NCBI GenBank assembly: GCA_963755825.1
Contig: CAVWLA010000001.1
Location: 1,674,001-1,738,000 of the forward strand
Origin: DATBQN01 sp963755825
GTDB taxonomy: Bacteria > Acidobacteriota > Thermoanaerobaculia > Multivoradales > UBA5704
Length of the DNA: 64,000 bases
Reading direction: 5' to 3'
Part shown: positions 40,967 through 49,101 of the stretch, piece by piece
Numbering within the stretch: position 1 is the first letter of the stretch
Layout of the letters: the number at the start of each line of letters is the position of its first letter
Translations under genes and position numbers: made by a program
Notes under the pieces: model-generated
Told to the model about the DNA's origin: nothing
The model's database searches: none
Seen by the model: the letters and a program-made list of their open reading frames with translations, nothing else

Positions 40967-42472
40967 ATGGGCAAGCTCGGTCAGATCCTGGTGGCGCGCG
41001 GCTGGATCACGGTGCAGCAGCTCACCCGTGCTCTCAAGAACCAGAACGTCGTCGGCGGCCGCCTCGGCACCTGCCTCCTGGAGATGGAGGCGCTCACCGA
41101 GGATCAGCTCGCCAAGGGGCTCTCCGAGCAGCTCGGGGTGCCGGCGGCGGTCGTCGACGAGCTGCGCGGCGTGCCCGAGGAGGTGCTCGAGCTGCTGCCG
41201 GCGAAGCTCGCCCGCCGCTGCCGCGCGGTGCCCTTTCGCGCTCTCGGCGGCCGCCTCGACGTCGCCATGCTCGAGGCGCGCAACCTCGCCGGCCAGGACG
41301 AGATCGCCTTCGCCACCGGCCGCCGCGTCAAGGTCCACGTCGCCCTCGAGATCCGCATCTACGAGGCGCTCGAGAAGTACTACGACGAGGAGTGCCCGTC
41401 GCGCTTCGCCCACCTCCTCGACCGCCTGAACCGCGCCCGCTACATGTGGGAACAGGAGCGGCCGGAGCGCTCGATCGAGCTGCCGGTCGAGCACCTGCCG
41501 CCGCTCGACGCCGGCCCCTTCGCGCCGCAGCCGCGGCTGGTGCCGCCGCCGCTCCCCGAGCCGGCGCTGCCGCCGTCGCCGCGCCGCGAGCGCGCCGCGC
41601 GGCCCTTCTCGACCCCGCTGCCGGTGGCGCCGCTGGCGCCGGCCACGCCGCTCGCCAAGCCGTCCGCGGCGCCGCTGCTGCGCGCCGTCGACAGCACCGC
41701 CGCCGAGCCGCAGCCGCGGCTCGCCGACCTGCCGCTGCGCCGTCCGGCGCCGCTACGCTCGGTGCCGCTGACGCCCGAGGAGAGGTCGGCGCTGGCGAGC
41801 GAGCAGGCGACGGCACCCGCCTCGGCGGCGCCGCCGGCGCCGCCGAGCGCCGTCGCGACGCCGCCCGAGGCTGCGCCGGAGATCGCTGCCCGCGCGCCGG
41901 TCGGCGCGGCGGCCGCGGCGAGAGCTCCGCAGAGTCAGGACGCGCCGGCGAAGAGCGCACCGGCTCCCGCGGCGCCGGCGACGGTCGAGGAGGTCGACGC
42001 GGCGTTCGGCGGCGCGGCCGATCTCGAGGCGGTGGCGCGCCTCCTCCTCGCCTTCCTCGCCCGCCGCTACCGCCGCGCCGCGCTCTTCCAGGTCGCCCGC
42101 GATCGCGCCATCGGCTGGCACGCGGTGGGCGAGGGCATCGACGCGGCGGCCTTCGAGCGCTTCCGGGTGGGCTTCGATCAGCCTTCGATCTTCCTCAACC
42201 TGCGCCAGGGGAGCGGCATCCACATGGGCTCGCTGCCGCCGATGCCGGCGCACCGCGAGCTCGCCCAGGCGTGGGGCGGTGAGCTGCCGCGCGATTGTGT
42301 CATGCTGCCGGTGCGTCTGAAGAACCGTCTGGTGACGGTGATCTACGCCGACCGGGCGGAGAGCGGCGCACCGGGTCTCTCGCTCGACGAGCTGCGCCGC
42401 CTGGCGGCCTCCACGGCGCGCGCATATGAACGTTCCATCCTGCGCAAAAAGCAGCTATCTACGGGCCTTTGA
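40967..42472 (+). CDS. MshEN (GspE N-terminal)-domain protein with Pro/Ala linker and C-terminal GAF-like region
   Basis: 501 residues. Residues 1-155 match the N-terminal domain of type II secretion/type IV pilus ATPases (LGQILVARGWIT, GGRLGTCLLEMEALTEDQLAKGL, LSEQLGVPAA). RLG-x2-L and the following L-G-x-P are the features used for c-di-GMP binding in MshEN domains. No ATPase domain follows; instead about 200 residues of Pro/Ala linker, then an alpha/beta domain (VARLLLAFLARRYRRAALFQV to VTVIYADRAES) with GAF-like strand order. Perhaps a c-di-GMP-responsive signalling protein. The function is inferred from fold only. Confidence 0.7.
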   Translation: MGKLGQILVARGWITVQQLTRALKNQNVVGGRLGTCLLEMEALTEDQLAKGLSEQLGVPAAVVDELRGVPEEVLELLPAKLARRCRAVPFRALGGRLDVAMLEARNLAGQDEIAFATGRRVKVHVALEIRIYEALEKYYDEECPSRFAHLLDRLNRARYMWEQERPERSIELPVEHLPPLDAGPFAPQPRLVPPPLPEPALPPSPRRERAARPFSTPLPVAPLAPATPLAKPSAAPLLRAVDSTAAEPQPRLADLPLRRPAPLRSVPLTPEERSALASEQATAPASAAPPAPPSAVATPPEAAPEIAARAPVGAAAAARAPQSQDAPAKSAPAPAAPATVEEVDAAFGGAADLEAVARLLLAFLARRYRRAALFQVARDRAIGWHAVGEGIDAAAFERFRVGFDQPSIFLNLRQGSGIHMGSLPPMPAHRELAQAWGGELPRDCVMLPVRLKNRLVTVIYADRAESGAPGLSLDELRRLAASTARAYERSILRKKQLSTGL

Positions 42473-42489
42473 CACGACATCGCGTTTTG

Positions 42490-42518
42490 TTGACACCTCC
42501 TGGACCCATTGCTACACT
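42490..42518 (+). promoter_or_regulatory. Promoter of the HU/IHF gene
   Basis: Perfect TTGACA (42490-42495), 17-base spacer and TACACT (42513-42518), 19 bases before the ATG at 42538. It overlaps none of the preceding gene, which stops at 42472. Confidence 0.7.
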
Positions 42519-42537
42519 CCCCGCCCTCGGAGTCGAG

Positions 42538-42804
42538 ATGATCAAGTCGGACATCGTGGACCACGTTGCGGAGCTCACCGACGTACCCCGCATCAAAGCA
42601 GCGCAGGCCGTCGATACGATCATCGAAGCGATGAAAAACGCGCTCTGCGACGGCAAGCGCATCGAGCTTCGCGGCTTCGGCGTCTTCCAGGTGCGCGACC
42701 GCAAGAAGGGCGTCGGCAGGAACCCCAAGACCGGCGTCGAGGTCGCCATCACCCCCGGCAAGACCGTCCGCTTCAAGCCCGGCAAGGATCTCAAGAACCT
42801 CTGA
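42538..42804 (+). CDS. HU/IHF-family DNA-bending protein
   Basis: 88 residues. MIKSDIVDHVAELTDVPRIKA, IIEAMKNALCDGKRIELRGFG and RKKGVGRNPKTGVEVAIT with the conserved R-N-P at the tip of the DNA-binding arm are standard, and KTVRFKPGKDLKN closes the fold. RGFGVFQVRDRKKG is closer to the IHF/HU hybrid types of Acidobacteriota and delta-proteobacteria-like lineages. The start was set at ATG 42538, just after the promoter; the longer in-frame reading to 42469 would overlap that promoter. A cysteine near residue 38 is unusual. Confidence 0.93.
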   Translation: MIKSDIVDHVAELTDVPRIKAAQAVDTIIEAMKNALCDGKRIELRGFGVFQVRDRKKGVGRNPKTGVEVAITPGKTVRFKPGKDLKNL

Positions 42805-42865
42805 TCGCCGCCACCGCGCCGCACCGCGCGGAGCGCACGCCTCTCCGCCGCGCGCTGTTGACCCA

Positions 42866-43852
42866 GTGATCCCTGAAGAGCCGTCCGGATTCGAGCTGGC
42901 GGGCCCGCCGTACCGCGGGCCGTTCGCGCCGGCGCTCGACTTCGCGGCGGAGCGCCCGCGCGCCGAGCGGCCGCGCTACGGCCTGGCGCTCGCCCTCCTC
43001 GCCCTCACCTTCCTCTGCGCCACCACGCTCGGCCCGGCGGTGCTCCTCGCCAGCCGCACCGACCTCGCCGGCGAGCTCAACCCGTACCTCAGCCCGGAGC
43101 TGGTGCGCCGGGTGTGGACGGACGGCGCCCTCCTCGGCCTCGGCCTCTCCTTTTCGCTGCCGCTCCTCGCCATCCTCCTCGCTCACGAGATGGGCCACTA
43201 CGTCGCCTGCCGCCACTACCGCCTCCCGGCGACGCTCCCCTACTTCCTGCCGCTCCCGCTGATGCTGGGGACGCTCGGCGCCTTCATCCGCATCAAGGCG
43301 CCCATCCGCGGCAAGCGCGAGCTCTTCGACGTCGGCTTCGCCGGGCCCGCGGCGGGCTTCGTCGCCCTCGTCCCCTTCCTCATCGCCGGCATCGCGCGCT
43401 CGGCGGTCGTCGCCCTGCCGCCGGAGGCGCACGTCCTCCTCCCCGGCCGCTGCCTCGCCATCCAGCTCGCGCTCCTCGCTTTCCACCACGCGCCGCGCGC
43501 CGGCGAGGTGGTCAACCTCCACCCCTTCGCGCTCGCCGCCTGGTTCGGCCTCCTCGCCACGGCGCTCAACCTGCTGCCGCTCAGCCAGCTCGACGGCGGC
43601 CACATCCTCTACGCGGCGGTCGGCCGCCGGCAGCGCCGGCTCGCCCTCCCGCTGTGGGCGCTCCTCGCCGCCGGCGGCCTGCTCTGGCCGGGCTGGTGGC
43701 TGTGGTGCGTCATCGTGCTGGTGATGGGCCTCCGCCATCCGCCGGTGGTCGACGAGTGGACGCCGCTCGACCGCCGGCGCCGCCTCCTCGCCGTGGCGGC
43801 GCTGGCGATCTTCGCGCTCGCCTTCATGCCGGTGCCGATGCGCCTGCTGTGA
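42866..43852 (+). CDS. Site-2 protease-like M50 membrane metallopeptidase
   Basis: 328 residues from GTG. Multiple hydrophobic segments. The active site HExxH is in ILLAHEMGHYVA (about residue 107), the third ligand in PLSQLDGGHILY (about 239), and GTLGAFIRIKAPIRGKRELFD is the conserved cytoplasmic face of this M50 subfamily. FDVGFAGPAAGF is also diagnostic. Likely performs regulated intramembrane proteolysis of an unknown target. Its 3' end overlaps the convergent dtd gene by 29 bases. Confidence 0.86.
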   Translation: MIPEEPSGFELAGPPYRGPFAPALDFAAERPRAERPRYGLALALLALTFLCATTLGPAVLLASRTDLAGELNPYLSPELVRRVWTDGALLGLGLSFSLPLLAILLAHEMGHYVACRHYRLPATLPYFLPLPLMLGTLGAFIRIKAPIRGKRELFDVGFAGPAAGFVALVPFLIAGIARSAVVALPPEAHVLLPGRCLAIQLALLAFHHAPRAGEVVNLHPFALAAWFGLLATALNLLPLSQLDGGHILYAAVGRRQRRLALPLWALLAAGGLLWPGWWLWCVIVLVMGLRHPPVVDEWTPLDRRRRLLAVAALAIFALAFMPVPMRLL

Positions 43853-44300
43853 CGGCGGCCACCGCGATCTCCAGCACGAAGGTCACCGGCCCGTCGTTGA
43901 CGAGAGTCACCTCCATGTGAGCGCGGAAGCGGCCGGTGGCAACCGTTTGGCCGCGTCGGCGGAGCGCGGCGACGAGCGCCTCGACCAAAGGCGCCGCGAC
44001 CTCGGGCGGCGCCGCGGCGTCGAAGGAGGGGCGGCGGCCGCGCGCCAGCGAGCCGGCGAGGGTGAACTGCGAGACGACGAGGAAGGCGCCGCCGGCGGCG
44101 CCCGCGTCGAGGTTCATGCGGCCCTGGGCGTCGGCGAAGATGCGCAGACCGGCGAGCTTCTCGGCGGCGGCCTCGGCCGCCGCCGCGCTGTCGCCGCGCT
44201 CGACGCCGACGAGCGCCAGGATGCCGCGACCGATCTCCCCCACCACCTCGCCGTCGACGCGGACCGCCGCCGCCGTGACCCGCTGCAAGACGATGCGCAC
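43824..44300 (-). CDS. dtd: D-aminoacyl-tRNA deacylase
   Basis: 158 residues from GTG (VRIVLQRVTAAAVRVDGEVV). SQFTLAGSLARGRRPSF and the Gly-cisPro motif NDGPVTF are both present. It hydrolyses D-amino acids (and glycine mischarged on tRNA-Ala) from tRNA. A few residues beyond the cis-Pro region (AVAAVTAGASAPA) form a non-conserved tail that overlaps the M50 gene. Divergent from ssb; the in-frame ATG at 44378 is too far upstream and lacks homology. Confidence 0.93.
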   Translation of the reverse strand: MRIVLQRVTAAAVRVDGEVVGEIGRGILALVGVERGDSAAAAEAAAEKLAGLRIFADAQGRMNLDAGAAGGAFLVVSQFTLAGSLARGRRPSFDAAAPPEVAAPLVEALVAALRRRGQTVATGRFRAHMEVTLVNDGPVTFVLEIAVAAVTAGASAPA

Positions 44301-44401
44301 CGTTGCCGTCCTCTCTCTTCCGAGCACCGCCGGCGCGGCCGTGGGGCCGCTCGCGGACGGTGTGATACCGTAGCTCATTCCGAACGAAGGAGAGCGCGAG
44401 C

Positions 44402-44860
44402 ATGGTGAACAAAGTGATTCTGGTCGGCAATCTGGGCCGCGATCCGGAGGTTCGCTCCACCCCCTCGGGGCAGCAGGTTGCGAGCTTCACGCTGGCGACG
44501 AATCGCAAGTGGAAGGACAAGAGCGGCCAGCGCCAGGAGCAGACCGAGTGGCACCAGATCGTCTGCTGGGGGCGGCAGGCCGAGGTGGCGGGGCAATACC
44601 TCACCAAGGGCAAGCAGATCTACGTCGAGGGCCGCCTGCAGACCCGCTCGTGGGACGACAAGCAGAGCGGCGAGAAGCGCTATCGGACCGAGGTCATCTG
44701 CGAGAACTTCCAGATGCTCGGCGGCCGCGGCGGCGACCACGAGGGCTCGCGCGGCGGCCACTCCGACGGCCCCAGCTACGACGACGGCCCGAGCGGCAGC
44801 GGCGCCAGCAGCAGCGGTGGCGGCTTCGGCGAGCCCGAGGACGACGACATCCCGTTCTAG
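44402..44860 (+). CDS. ssb: Single-stranded DNA-binding protein
   Basis: 152 residues. VNKVILVGNLGRDPEVRSTP, TEWHQIVCWGRQAEVAGQYL and LTKGKQIYVEGRLQTRSW are the OB-fold signatures, followed by a Gly/Ser/Asp-rich linker and the acidic tip EPEDDDIPF that recruits replication and repair proteins. AAGGAGAG precedes the ATG by 9 bases. Followed by a strong intrinsic terminator. Confidence 0.97.
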   Translation: MVNKVILVGNLGRDPEVRSTPSGQQVASFTLATNRKWKDKSGQRQEQTEWHQIVCWGRQAEVAGQYLTKGKQIYVEGRLQTRSWDDKQSGEKRYRTEVICENFQMLGGRGGDHEGSRGGHSDGPSYDDGPSGSGASSSGGGFGEPEDDDIPF

Positions 44861-44886
44861 CCGGCGCCTTCTCGAATTGCGATCCC

Positions 44887-44915
44887 AACGCCCGCGGCCT
44901 GCCGTGGGCGTTTTT
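44887..44915 (+). terminator. Rho-independent terminator after ssb
   Basis: Stem AACGCCCGCGG (44887-44897) pairs with CCGTGGGCGTT (44902-44912, one G-U), loop CCTG, then a run of five T (44911-44915). Confidence 0.9.
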
Positions 44916-44928
44916 CGTTTCCAGCCCG

Positions 44929-45783
44929 CTAGCTCTTGCCCAGCTCCTGGGTGCGCCGGAAGGCGGCCCAGACGCCGTCGGCGAGGACCGTGCGCAGGCC
45001 GCCGCGCTCGAGGGCGTGGAGTGCCGCGGCGGAGGTGCCGCCGGGCGAGGTGACCATGTTGCGCAGCTCGGCGAGGTGCTTGCCAGACTGCATGGCGAAG
45101 AGCGTCGAGCCGTGCATCGTCTGCAGCACCAGCTCCTCGGCGACCCGGCGCGAGAAGCCGAGGTGAACGCCGGCGTCGATCAGCGCCTCGGCGAAGAGGA
45201 AGCAGAACGCCGGCCCGGTGCCGGAGAGCGCCGTCGCCATGTCGAGGTACTTCTCGTCGTCGACGAAGTGCTCGCGGCCGAGGGCGGCGAGGATCGCCGC
45301 CGCGGTCCGCCGCTGGCGCTCGTCGACGGCCGGCGTCGCCGTCCACACCGTCATCCCCTCATCGATCTGCGCCGGCGTGTTGGGGATGGCGCGCACGACG
45401 GGCTCGTGCAGCAGCCCCTGGCGGAAGCTGGCGAGCGTCGCCCCGGCGACGATCGACACCACCAGAGCGCCCGGCCGGATGCCGCCGCTCAAGAGCGGCA
45501 GGATCTTCGGCAGCGTCTGCGGCTTGACGGCGAAGAGGACGACGTCCGCCCCCTCCGCCGCGGCGCGGTTGTCGGCGGTCACCGCGATGCCGTGGCGCGC
45601 GGCGAGCTCGGCGCAGCGCTCCGCCCGCCGCGCCGTGGCGACGATGCGGCCGGGGTCGACCAGCCGCTGCTTGAGCAGGCCGGCGATCATCGCCTCGCCC
45701 ATCATGCCGGCGCCGAGGAAGGCGAACGAAAGGTCGCCGAGGACGGCCTCGCCGTGGGCGCCGGCGGATCGTGAGTCGCTCAT
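44929..45783 (-). CDS. proC: Pyrroline-5-carboxylate reductase
   Basis: 284 residues. FLGAGMMGEAMIAGLLKQRL is the NAD(P)-binding start, VLFAVKPQTLPKIL the next motif, and MTVWTATPAVDERQ then GPAFCFLFAEALIDAGVHLG the C-terminal dimerisation part. SPGGTSAAALHALE closes the active site. It makes proline from pyrroline-5-carboxylate. Convergent with ssb, separated by the ssb terminator. A 10-residue N-terminal extension (MSDSRSAGAHG) precedes the family start; GTG/ATG further in could be used. Confidence 0.95.
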   Translation of the reverse strand: MSDSRSAGAHGEAVLGDLSFAFLGAGMMGEAMIAGLLKQRLVDPGRIVATARRAERCAELAARHGIAVTADNRAAAEGADVVLFAVKPQTLPKILPLLSGGIRPGALVVSIVAGATLASFRQGLLHEPVVRAIPNTPAQIDEGMTVWTATPAVDERQRRTAAAILAALGREHFVDDEKYLDMATALSGTGPAFCFLFAEALIDAGVHLGFSRRVAEELVLQTMHGSTLFAMQSGKHLAELRNMVTSPGGTSAAALHALERGGLRTVLADGVWAAFRRTQELGKS

Positions 45784-45878
45784 CGCGGCAGACTATATCC
45801 GCGCCGCGAGCGGCGCGCCGGCCGCCCCGCCCGTGAGCCTCCGCCATGCGGCGCAGCGCGTCCGCCAAACCCGCGAGC

Positions 45879-45908
45879 AAAAAAAGCGGCCGGGCAGCGA
45901 GCCCGGCC
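45879..45908 (-). terminator. Rho-independent terminator for the DUF6600 gene
   Basis: On the minus strand GGCCGGGC (45908-45901) pairs with GCCCGGCC (45895-45888), loop TCGCT, then GC and seven T (45885-45879). It lies about 57 bases after the stop of the leftward gene ending at 45965. Confidence 0.92.
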
Positions 45909-45964
45909 GGCGTCATTTGACCACCTGAGATTTCGTGCGGCGCGCGCCGCGATCTGGCGAAGCC

Positions 45965-47383
45965 CTACGGCTGGCCCTGATGCTCCTGGGGCTTGCCGTG
46001 CGGCCGCTGCTGCTGGGCCGCCTGGTGCTGGGCCGGCGGGCGAGCGGCGTGCGGCGCCCTCGCCGCCTGCGCCTGCGGATGCGCTACGTGGCGGCCGCCG
46101 GCGGGCGGCTTCTGCTGATGCTCGCCGTTGGCGTTGCCGTGCGCCTGCGGCCGCGCATGGCTCGCCTCGGCGTGCACCGCGGGATGGTGGCCGGCCGGAG
46201 CGTGCGGCGTGCCGTGCGCGCCTCCGCTCTCCACCCGCGCATGCTGCGCGGCGCCGTTCGCCGCGGCGTGATGGCGGGTGGCGACGGTCGCCGAGGTCTC
46301 GTGGTGCACCGTGGTGCTGTGCGCGGCGACCTGCTGCCGCTCGGCGGCGACCGGCGCCGCGTGGACCTGATGCGTCGCGTGCGCCTGGTGCGTCTGGTGA
46401 TTGACGCGAGCCGTCGCCGCCTCCCTGGCGACCACCGTGCGCTTGCTGGCGACGGTCGTCGTGCGCGCTGAGGTGCGCACGGTGGTCTCACGGCCGCCGG
46501 CGGCCGCGAGCTGCGCCTCCCGGCCACGGCGGACGGCCAGGCGGGCCGGCGAATCGGCGCCGCGGCTGGCGGCAGCGATCCGCTCGGCCGTGCGGACGTT
46601 CGCCGCCGCGTGCACGGTCGGCCGGAAGAAGCTCACCCGGTTGCCCTGGAAGTGCGCTCCACGATCGGCGGCGCGCAGATCGGCCACCTGATAGCGCGTC
46701 ACCCGCCGGCCGGTCACCTGCTCGATGCGGTTGACCGGCAGGCTGCGATTGAACACCCGGCCGCCAACCACCGAGTAGCTGGTGATGTTGCGGGTGCGGG
46801 CGAAGAAGCGCTCGTTATCGGCCGGACGCACGCAGTAGCGCGAGACGTCGGTGACCAGGAAGTCGCGCTCGGGGACGAAGACGTAGGCCGTGGGAGCGAT
46901 GTCGAGGGAGACATCGTAGCCGCCGTCGAAGCCGTAGGTGGGAGGCAGCGGCGCCCAGCCGACGTAGTCGCCGCCCTCCTGCCAGGAGACTGTCGCCGGG
47001 GCCCAATCGGTGCCCGGCACCCAGATCCAGCCCTCGCTCGAGTCGTAGGCCCAGCGACCGTAGTGGTACGTCGCCCAGCCGTACGGCTCAGACGACGCCG
47101 CCACCCAGGTCCAACCGTAGTCGGTGTCGACCCAGCGGCCGCGGGTATAGGGGCGCCAGCCGTGCGGTACGCCGCGCGGCACGAAGACCTCGCCGTAGGC
47201 CGGCTGGTCAACCCAGCGGCCATACGGCGCCAGGTTGCTGTGGAAGAAATCGACGTCCACCGAGACGCCGCCCGAAGGGCCGATCTGCACACCAGCTGCA
47301 ATCTGCGCGCGAGCCGCGCCCGACGCACCGGCGAGGAGGCCGAGCGCGAGCAGGGTCGGGACTGCGATGCGTCGTGATCTCAT
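45965..47383 (-). CDS. Secreted DUF6600-type protein with histidine-rich C-terminal tail
   Basis: 472 residues. Signal peptide MRSRRIAVPTLLALGLLAG. Residues 45-170 have repeated Trp/Tyr motifs (LAPYGRWVDQPAYGEVFVPR, WRPYTRGRWVDTDYGWTWV, YHYGRWAYDSSEGWIWVPG, YVGWAPLPP), the DUF6600 fold. From about residue 300 the composition changes to Ala/His/Gln/Pro with more than thirty His, ending in Q-G-Q-P. The tail could bind metal or heme-like ligands, or polyanions; unknown. It has a strong terminator and GGAGAG before its ATG. Confidence 0.75.
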   Translation of the reverse strand: MRSRRIAVPTLLALGLLAGASGAARAQIAAGVQIGPSGGVSVDVDFFHSNLAPYGRWVDQPAYGEVFVPRGVPHGWRPYTRGRWVDTDYGWTWVAASSEPYGWATYHYGRWAYDSSEGWIWVPGTDWAPATVSWQEGGDYVGWAPLPPTYGFDGGYDVSLDIAPTAYVFVPERDFLVTDVSRYCVRPADNERFFARTRNITSYSVVGGRVFNRSLPVNRIEQVTGRRVTRYQVADLRAADRGAHFQGNRVSFFRPTVHAAANVRTAERIAAASRGADSPARLAVRRGREAQLAAAGGRETTVRTSARTTTVASKRTVVAREAATARVNHQTHQAHATHQVHAAPVAAERQQVAAHSTTVHHETSATVATRHHAAANGAAQHARVESGGAHGTPHAPAGHHPAVHAEASHARPQAHGNANGEHQQKPPAGGRHVAHPQAQAARAPHAARPPAQHQAAQQQRPHGKPQEHQGQP

Positions 47384-47736
47384 GATTTAGCTCTCCTTGG
47401 CGCCGTTCCGCGGCACCGCACCGCGGCCGGCTGGCCCGAGAGGCTGGTGAGTGAGGCCCGAGCTGACGGGGGCGCCTCTCCGGGCTACCGGTAGACAAGG
47501 CAACTCCCGTGCCAGGAGGCGCGGCCGCGGTGTCGGCGGCCGGCGGCGAGAGGAGGACGAGAGGCGCTCAGGCCCAAGGAACGTCACCTCATGAGGACGG
47601 TTCATGGCCTTCTGATTGCAGTCGTCACACCATCGATCGTCCGCGGCGGAATGCCGCCACGCTGCAATGAGTTTTGGCTGACGATCGAGGGCTATGGCGC
47701 GACGGAGCGCCGAGAGCGAGACGAGAGGGGGCTGCG
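47384..47736. other. 353-base divergent spacer between the DUF6600 gene and egtB
   Basis: Holds the leaders of two divergent genes. A 10-bp palindrome CTACCGGTAG is at 47485-47494, and CCGCGGCACCGCACCGCGG-like inverted arms lie near 47410-47430. I compared the leader with the common riboswitch cores I know and found no convincing match. No gene is supported. Confidence 0.4.
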
Positions 47737-49101
47737 ATGAGCGCGAGGCGAGACGGAGGCAGGGAGACGATCGAGATCGCGGCACCGGCGGCGCCCGGCG
47801 CGGACGCCGGCCACGACCTGGCGGCGCGTTACGCCGCGGTGCGCGCGGCGACCGACTGGCTGGCGGCCCCCCTCTCGCCGGAGGACTCCGCGGTGCAGGC
47901 GATGCCCGACGCCAGCCCCGCCAAGTGGCACCTGGCGCACACCAGCTGGTTCTTCGAGACCTTCGTGCTGGAGCGCGCCGTCGCCGGCTTCCGCCCCTTT
48001 CACCCCGACTTCCGCGTCCTCTTCAACTCCTATTACAACTCGCTCGGCGCCATGCACCCGCGCGCCGAGCGCGGCCTCGTCACCCGTCCCGGCCTCGCCG
48101 AGGTGCGCGCCTACCGCGCCCACGTCGACCGCGAGATGGCGGCGCTCCTCGCCAGCCGCCAGGGCTCCCTGGCGCCGTCGCTCACCCGCGAGCTTGCGGC
48201 GCTCGTCGAGGTCGGCCTGCAGCACGAGCAGCAGCACCAGGAGCTCATCCTCACCGACCTCAAGTACCTGCTGTCGCGCAACCCCCTCGCCCCCGTCTAT
48301 CGCGAGCGCCGCAGCCATCCGGCGGCCGCCGCGCCGAGGAGCGGCCCGGCTCCCCTCGGCTGGAAGCGCTTCGCCAGCGGCATCGACGAGATCGGCTTCG
48401 CCGGCGACGGCTTTTCCTTCGACAACGAGGGGCCGCGCCACCAGGTCTACTTGCAGCCGTTCGAGCTCGGCACCCGCCTGGTCACCGCGGGCGAGTACCA
48501 GGAGTTCATGGCGGACGGCGGCTACAGCCGGCCCGAGCTCTGGCTGGCGGACGGCTGGGCGGAGGTCCGCTCGCGCGGCCTCGCGGCGCCGCTCTACTGG
48601 GAGGAGCGCGACGGCAGCTGGGTCGCCTTCACGCTCGCCGGCGAGCGGCCGGTCGACGCCGCCGAGCCGGTCTGCCATCTGAGCTTCTACGAGGCCGACG
48701 CCTACGCTCGCTGGGCCGGCGGCCGCCTGCCGACCGAGGCCGAATGGGAGGTGGCGGCCGCCGGGACGCCGATCGCCGGCAACTTCGTCGACTCCCAGCG
48801 GCTGCACCCTGCGGCGCTGCCGGCTCCCGAGTCGCGCGCCGCCGGCCAGCCCGAGCTGGCGCAGCTCTACGGCGACGTCTGGGAGTGGACCGCGAGCCCC
48901 TACGTCGCCTATCCCGGCTACCATCCGCCCGCCGGCGCGCTCGGCGAGTACAACGGCAAGTTCATGTGCAACCAGCTGGTCCTCCGCGGCGGCTCCTGCG
49001 CCACGCCGGCCTCGCACATCCGGCCGACCTACCGCAACTTCTTCCCGCCGGGAGCGAGGTGGCAGTTCAGCGGCCTCCGCCTGGCCCGCGACGCCGGCTG
49101 A
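47737..49101 (+). CDS. egtB: Ergothioneine biosynthesis protein EgtB-like sulfoxide synthase
   Basis: 454 residues. The N-terminal DinB-like half gives the iron ligands: KWHLAHTSWFFETFVLE and LQHEQQHQELILTDLKYLL (H-x3-H-x-E). The C-terminal formylglycine-generating-enzyme-like half contains HLSFYEADAYARWAGGRLPTEAEWE (seen in parts), GDVWEWTASPYVAYPGY and RGGSCATPASHIRPTYRNFF. EgtB oxidatively joins a thiol to trimethyl-histidine. No EgtD methyltransferase lies nearby, so the methylhistidine source is elsewhere or a different thiol/imidazole is used. AGAGGGGG precedes the ATG at 47737. Confidence 0.9.
   Translation: MSARRDGGRETIEIAAPAAPGADAGHDLAARYAAVRAATDWLAAPLSPEDSAVQAMPDASPAKWHLAHTSWFFETFVLERAVAGFRPFHPDFRVLFNSYYNSLGAMHPRAERGLVTRPGLAEVRAYRAHVDREMAALLASRQGSLAPSLTRELAALVEVGLQHEQQHQELILTDLKYLLSRNPLAPVYRERRSHPAAAAPRSGPAPLGWKRFASGIDEIGFAGDGFSFDNEGPRHQVYLQPFELGTRLVTAGEYQEFMADGGYSRPELWLADGWAEVRSRGLAAPLYWEERDGSWVAFTLAGERPVDAAEPVCHLSFYEADAYARWAGGRLPTEAEWEVAAAGTPIAGNFVDSQRLHPAALPAPESRAAGQPELAQLYGDVWEWTASPYVAYPGYHPPAGALGEYNGKFMCNQLVLRGGSCATPASHIRPTYRNFFPPGARWQFSGLRLARDAG

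Noticed and set aside
47384..47736. Possible riboswitch in the leader of the DUF6600 gene (ACCGGTAGCCCG segment recalled c-di-GMP-I)
   Set aside because: The other conserved elements of that class, such as the GGGCAAACC part, are missing.
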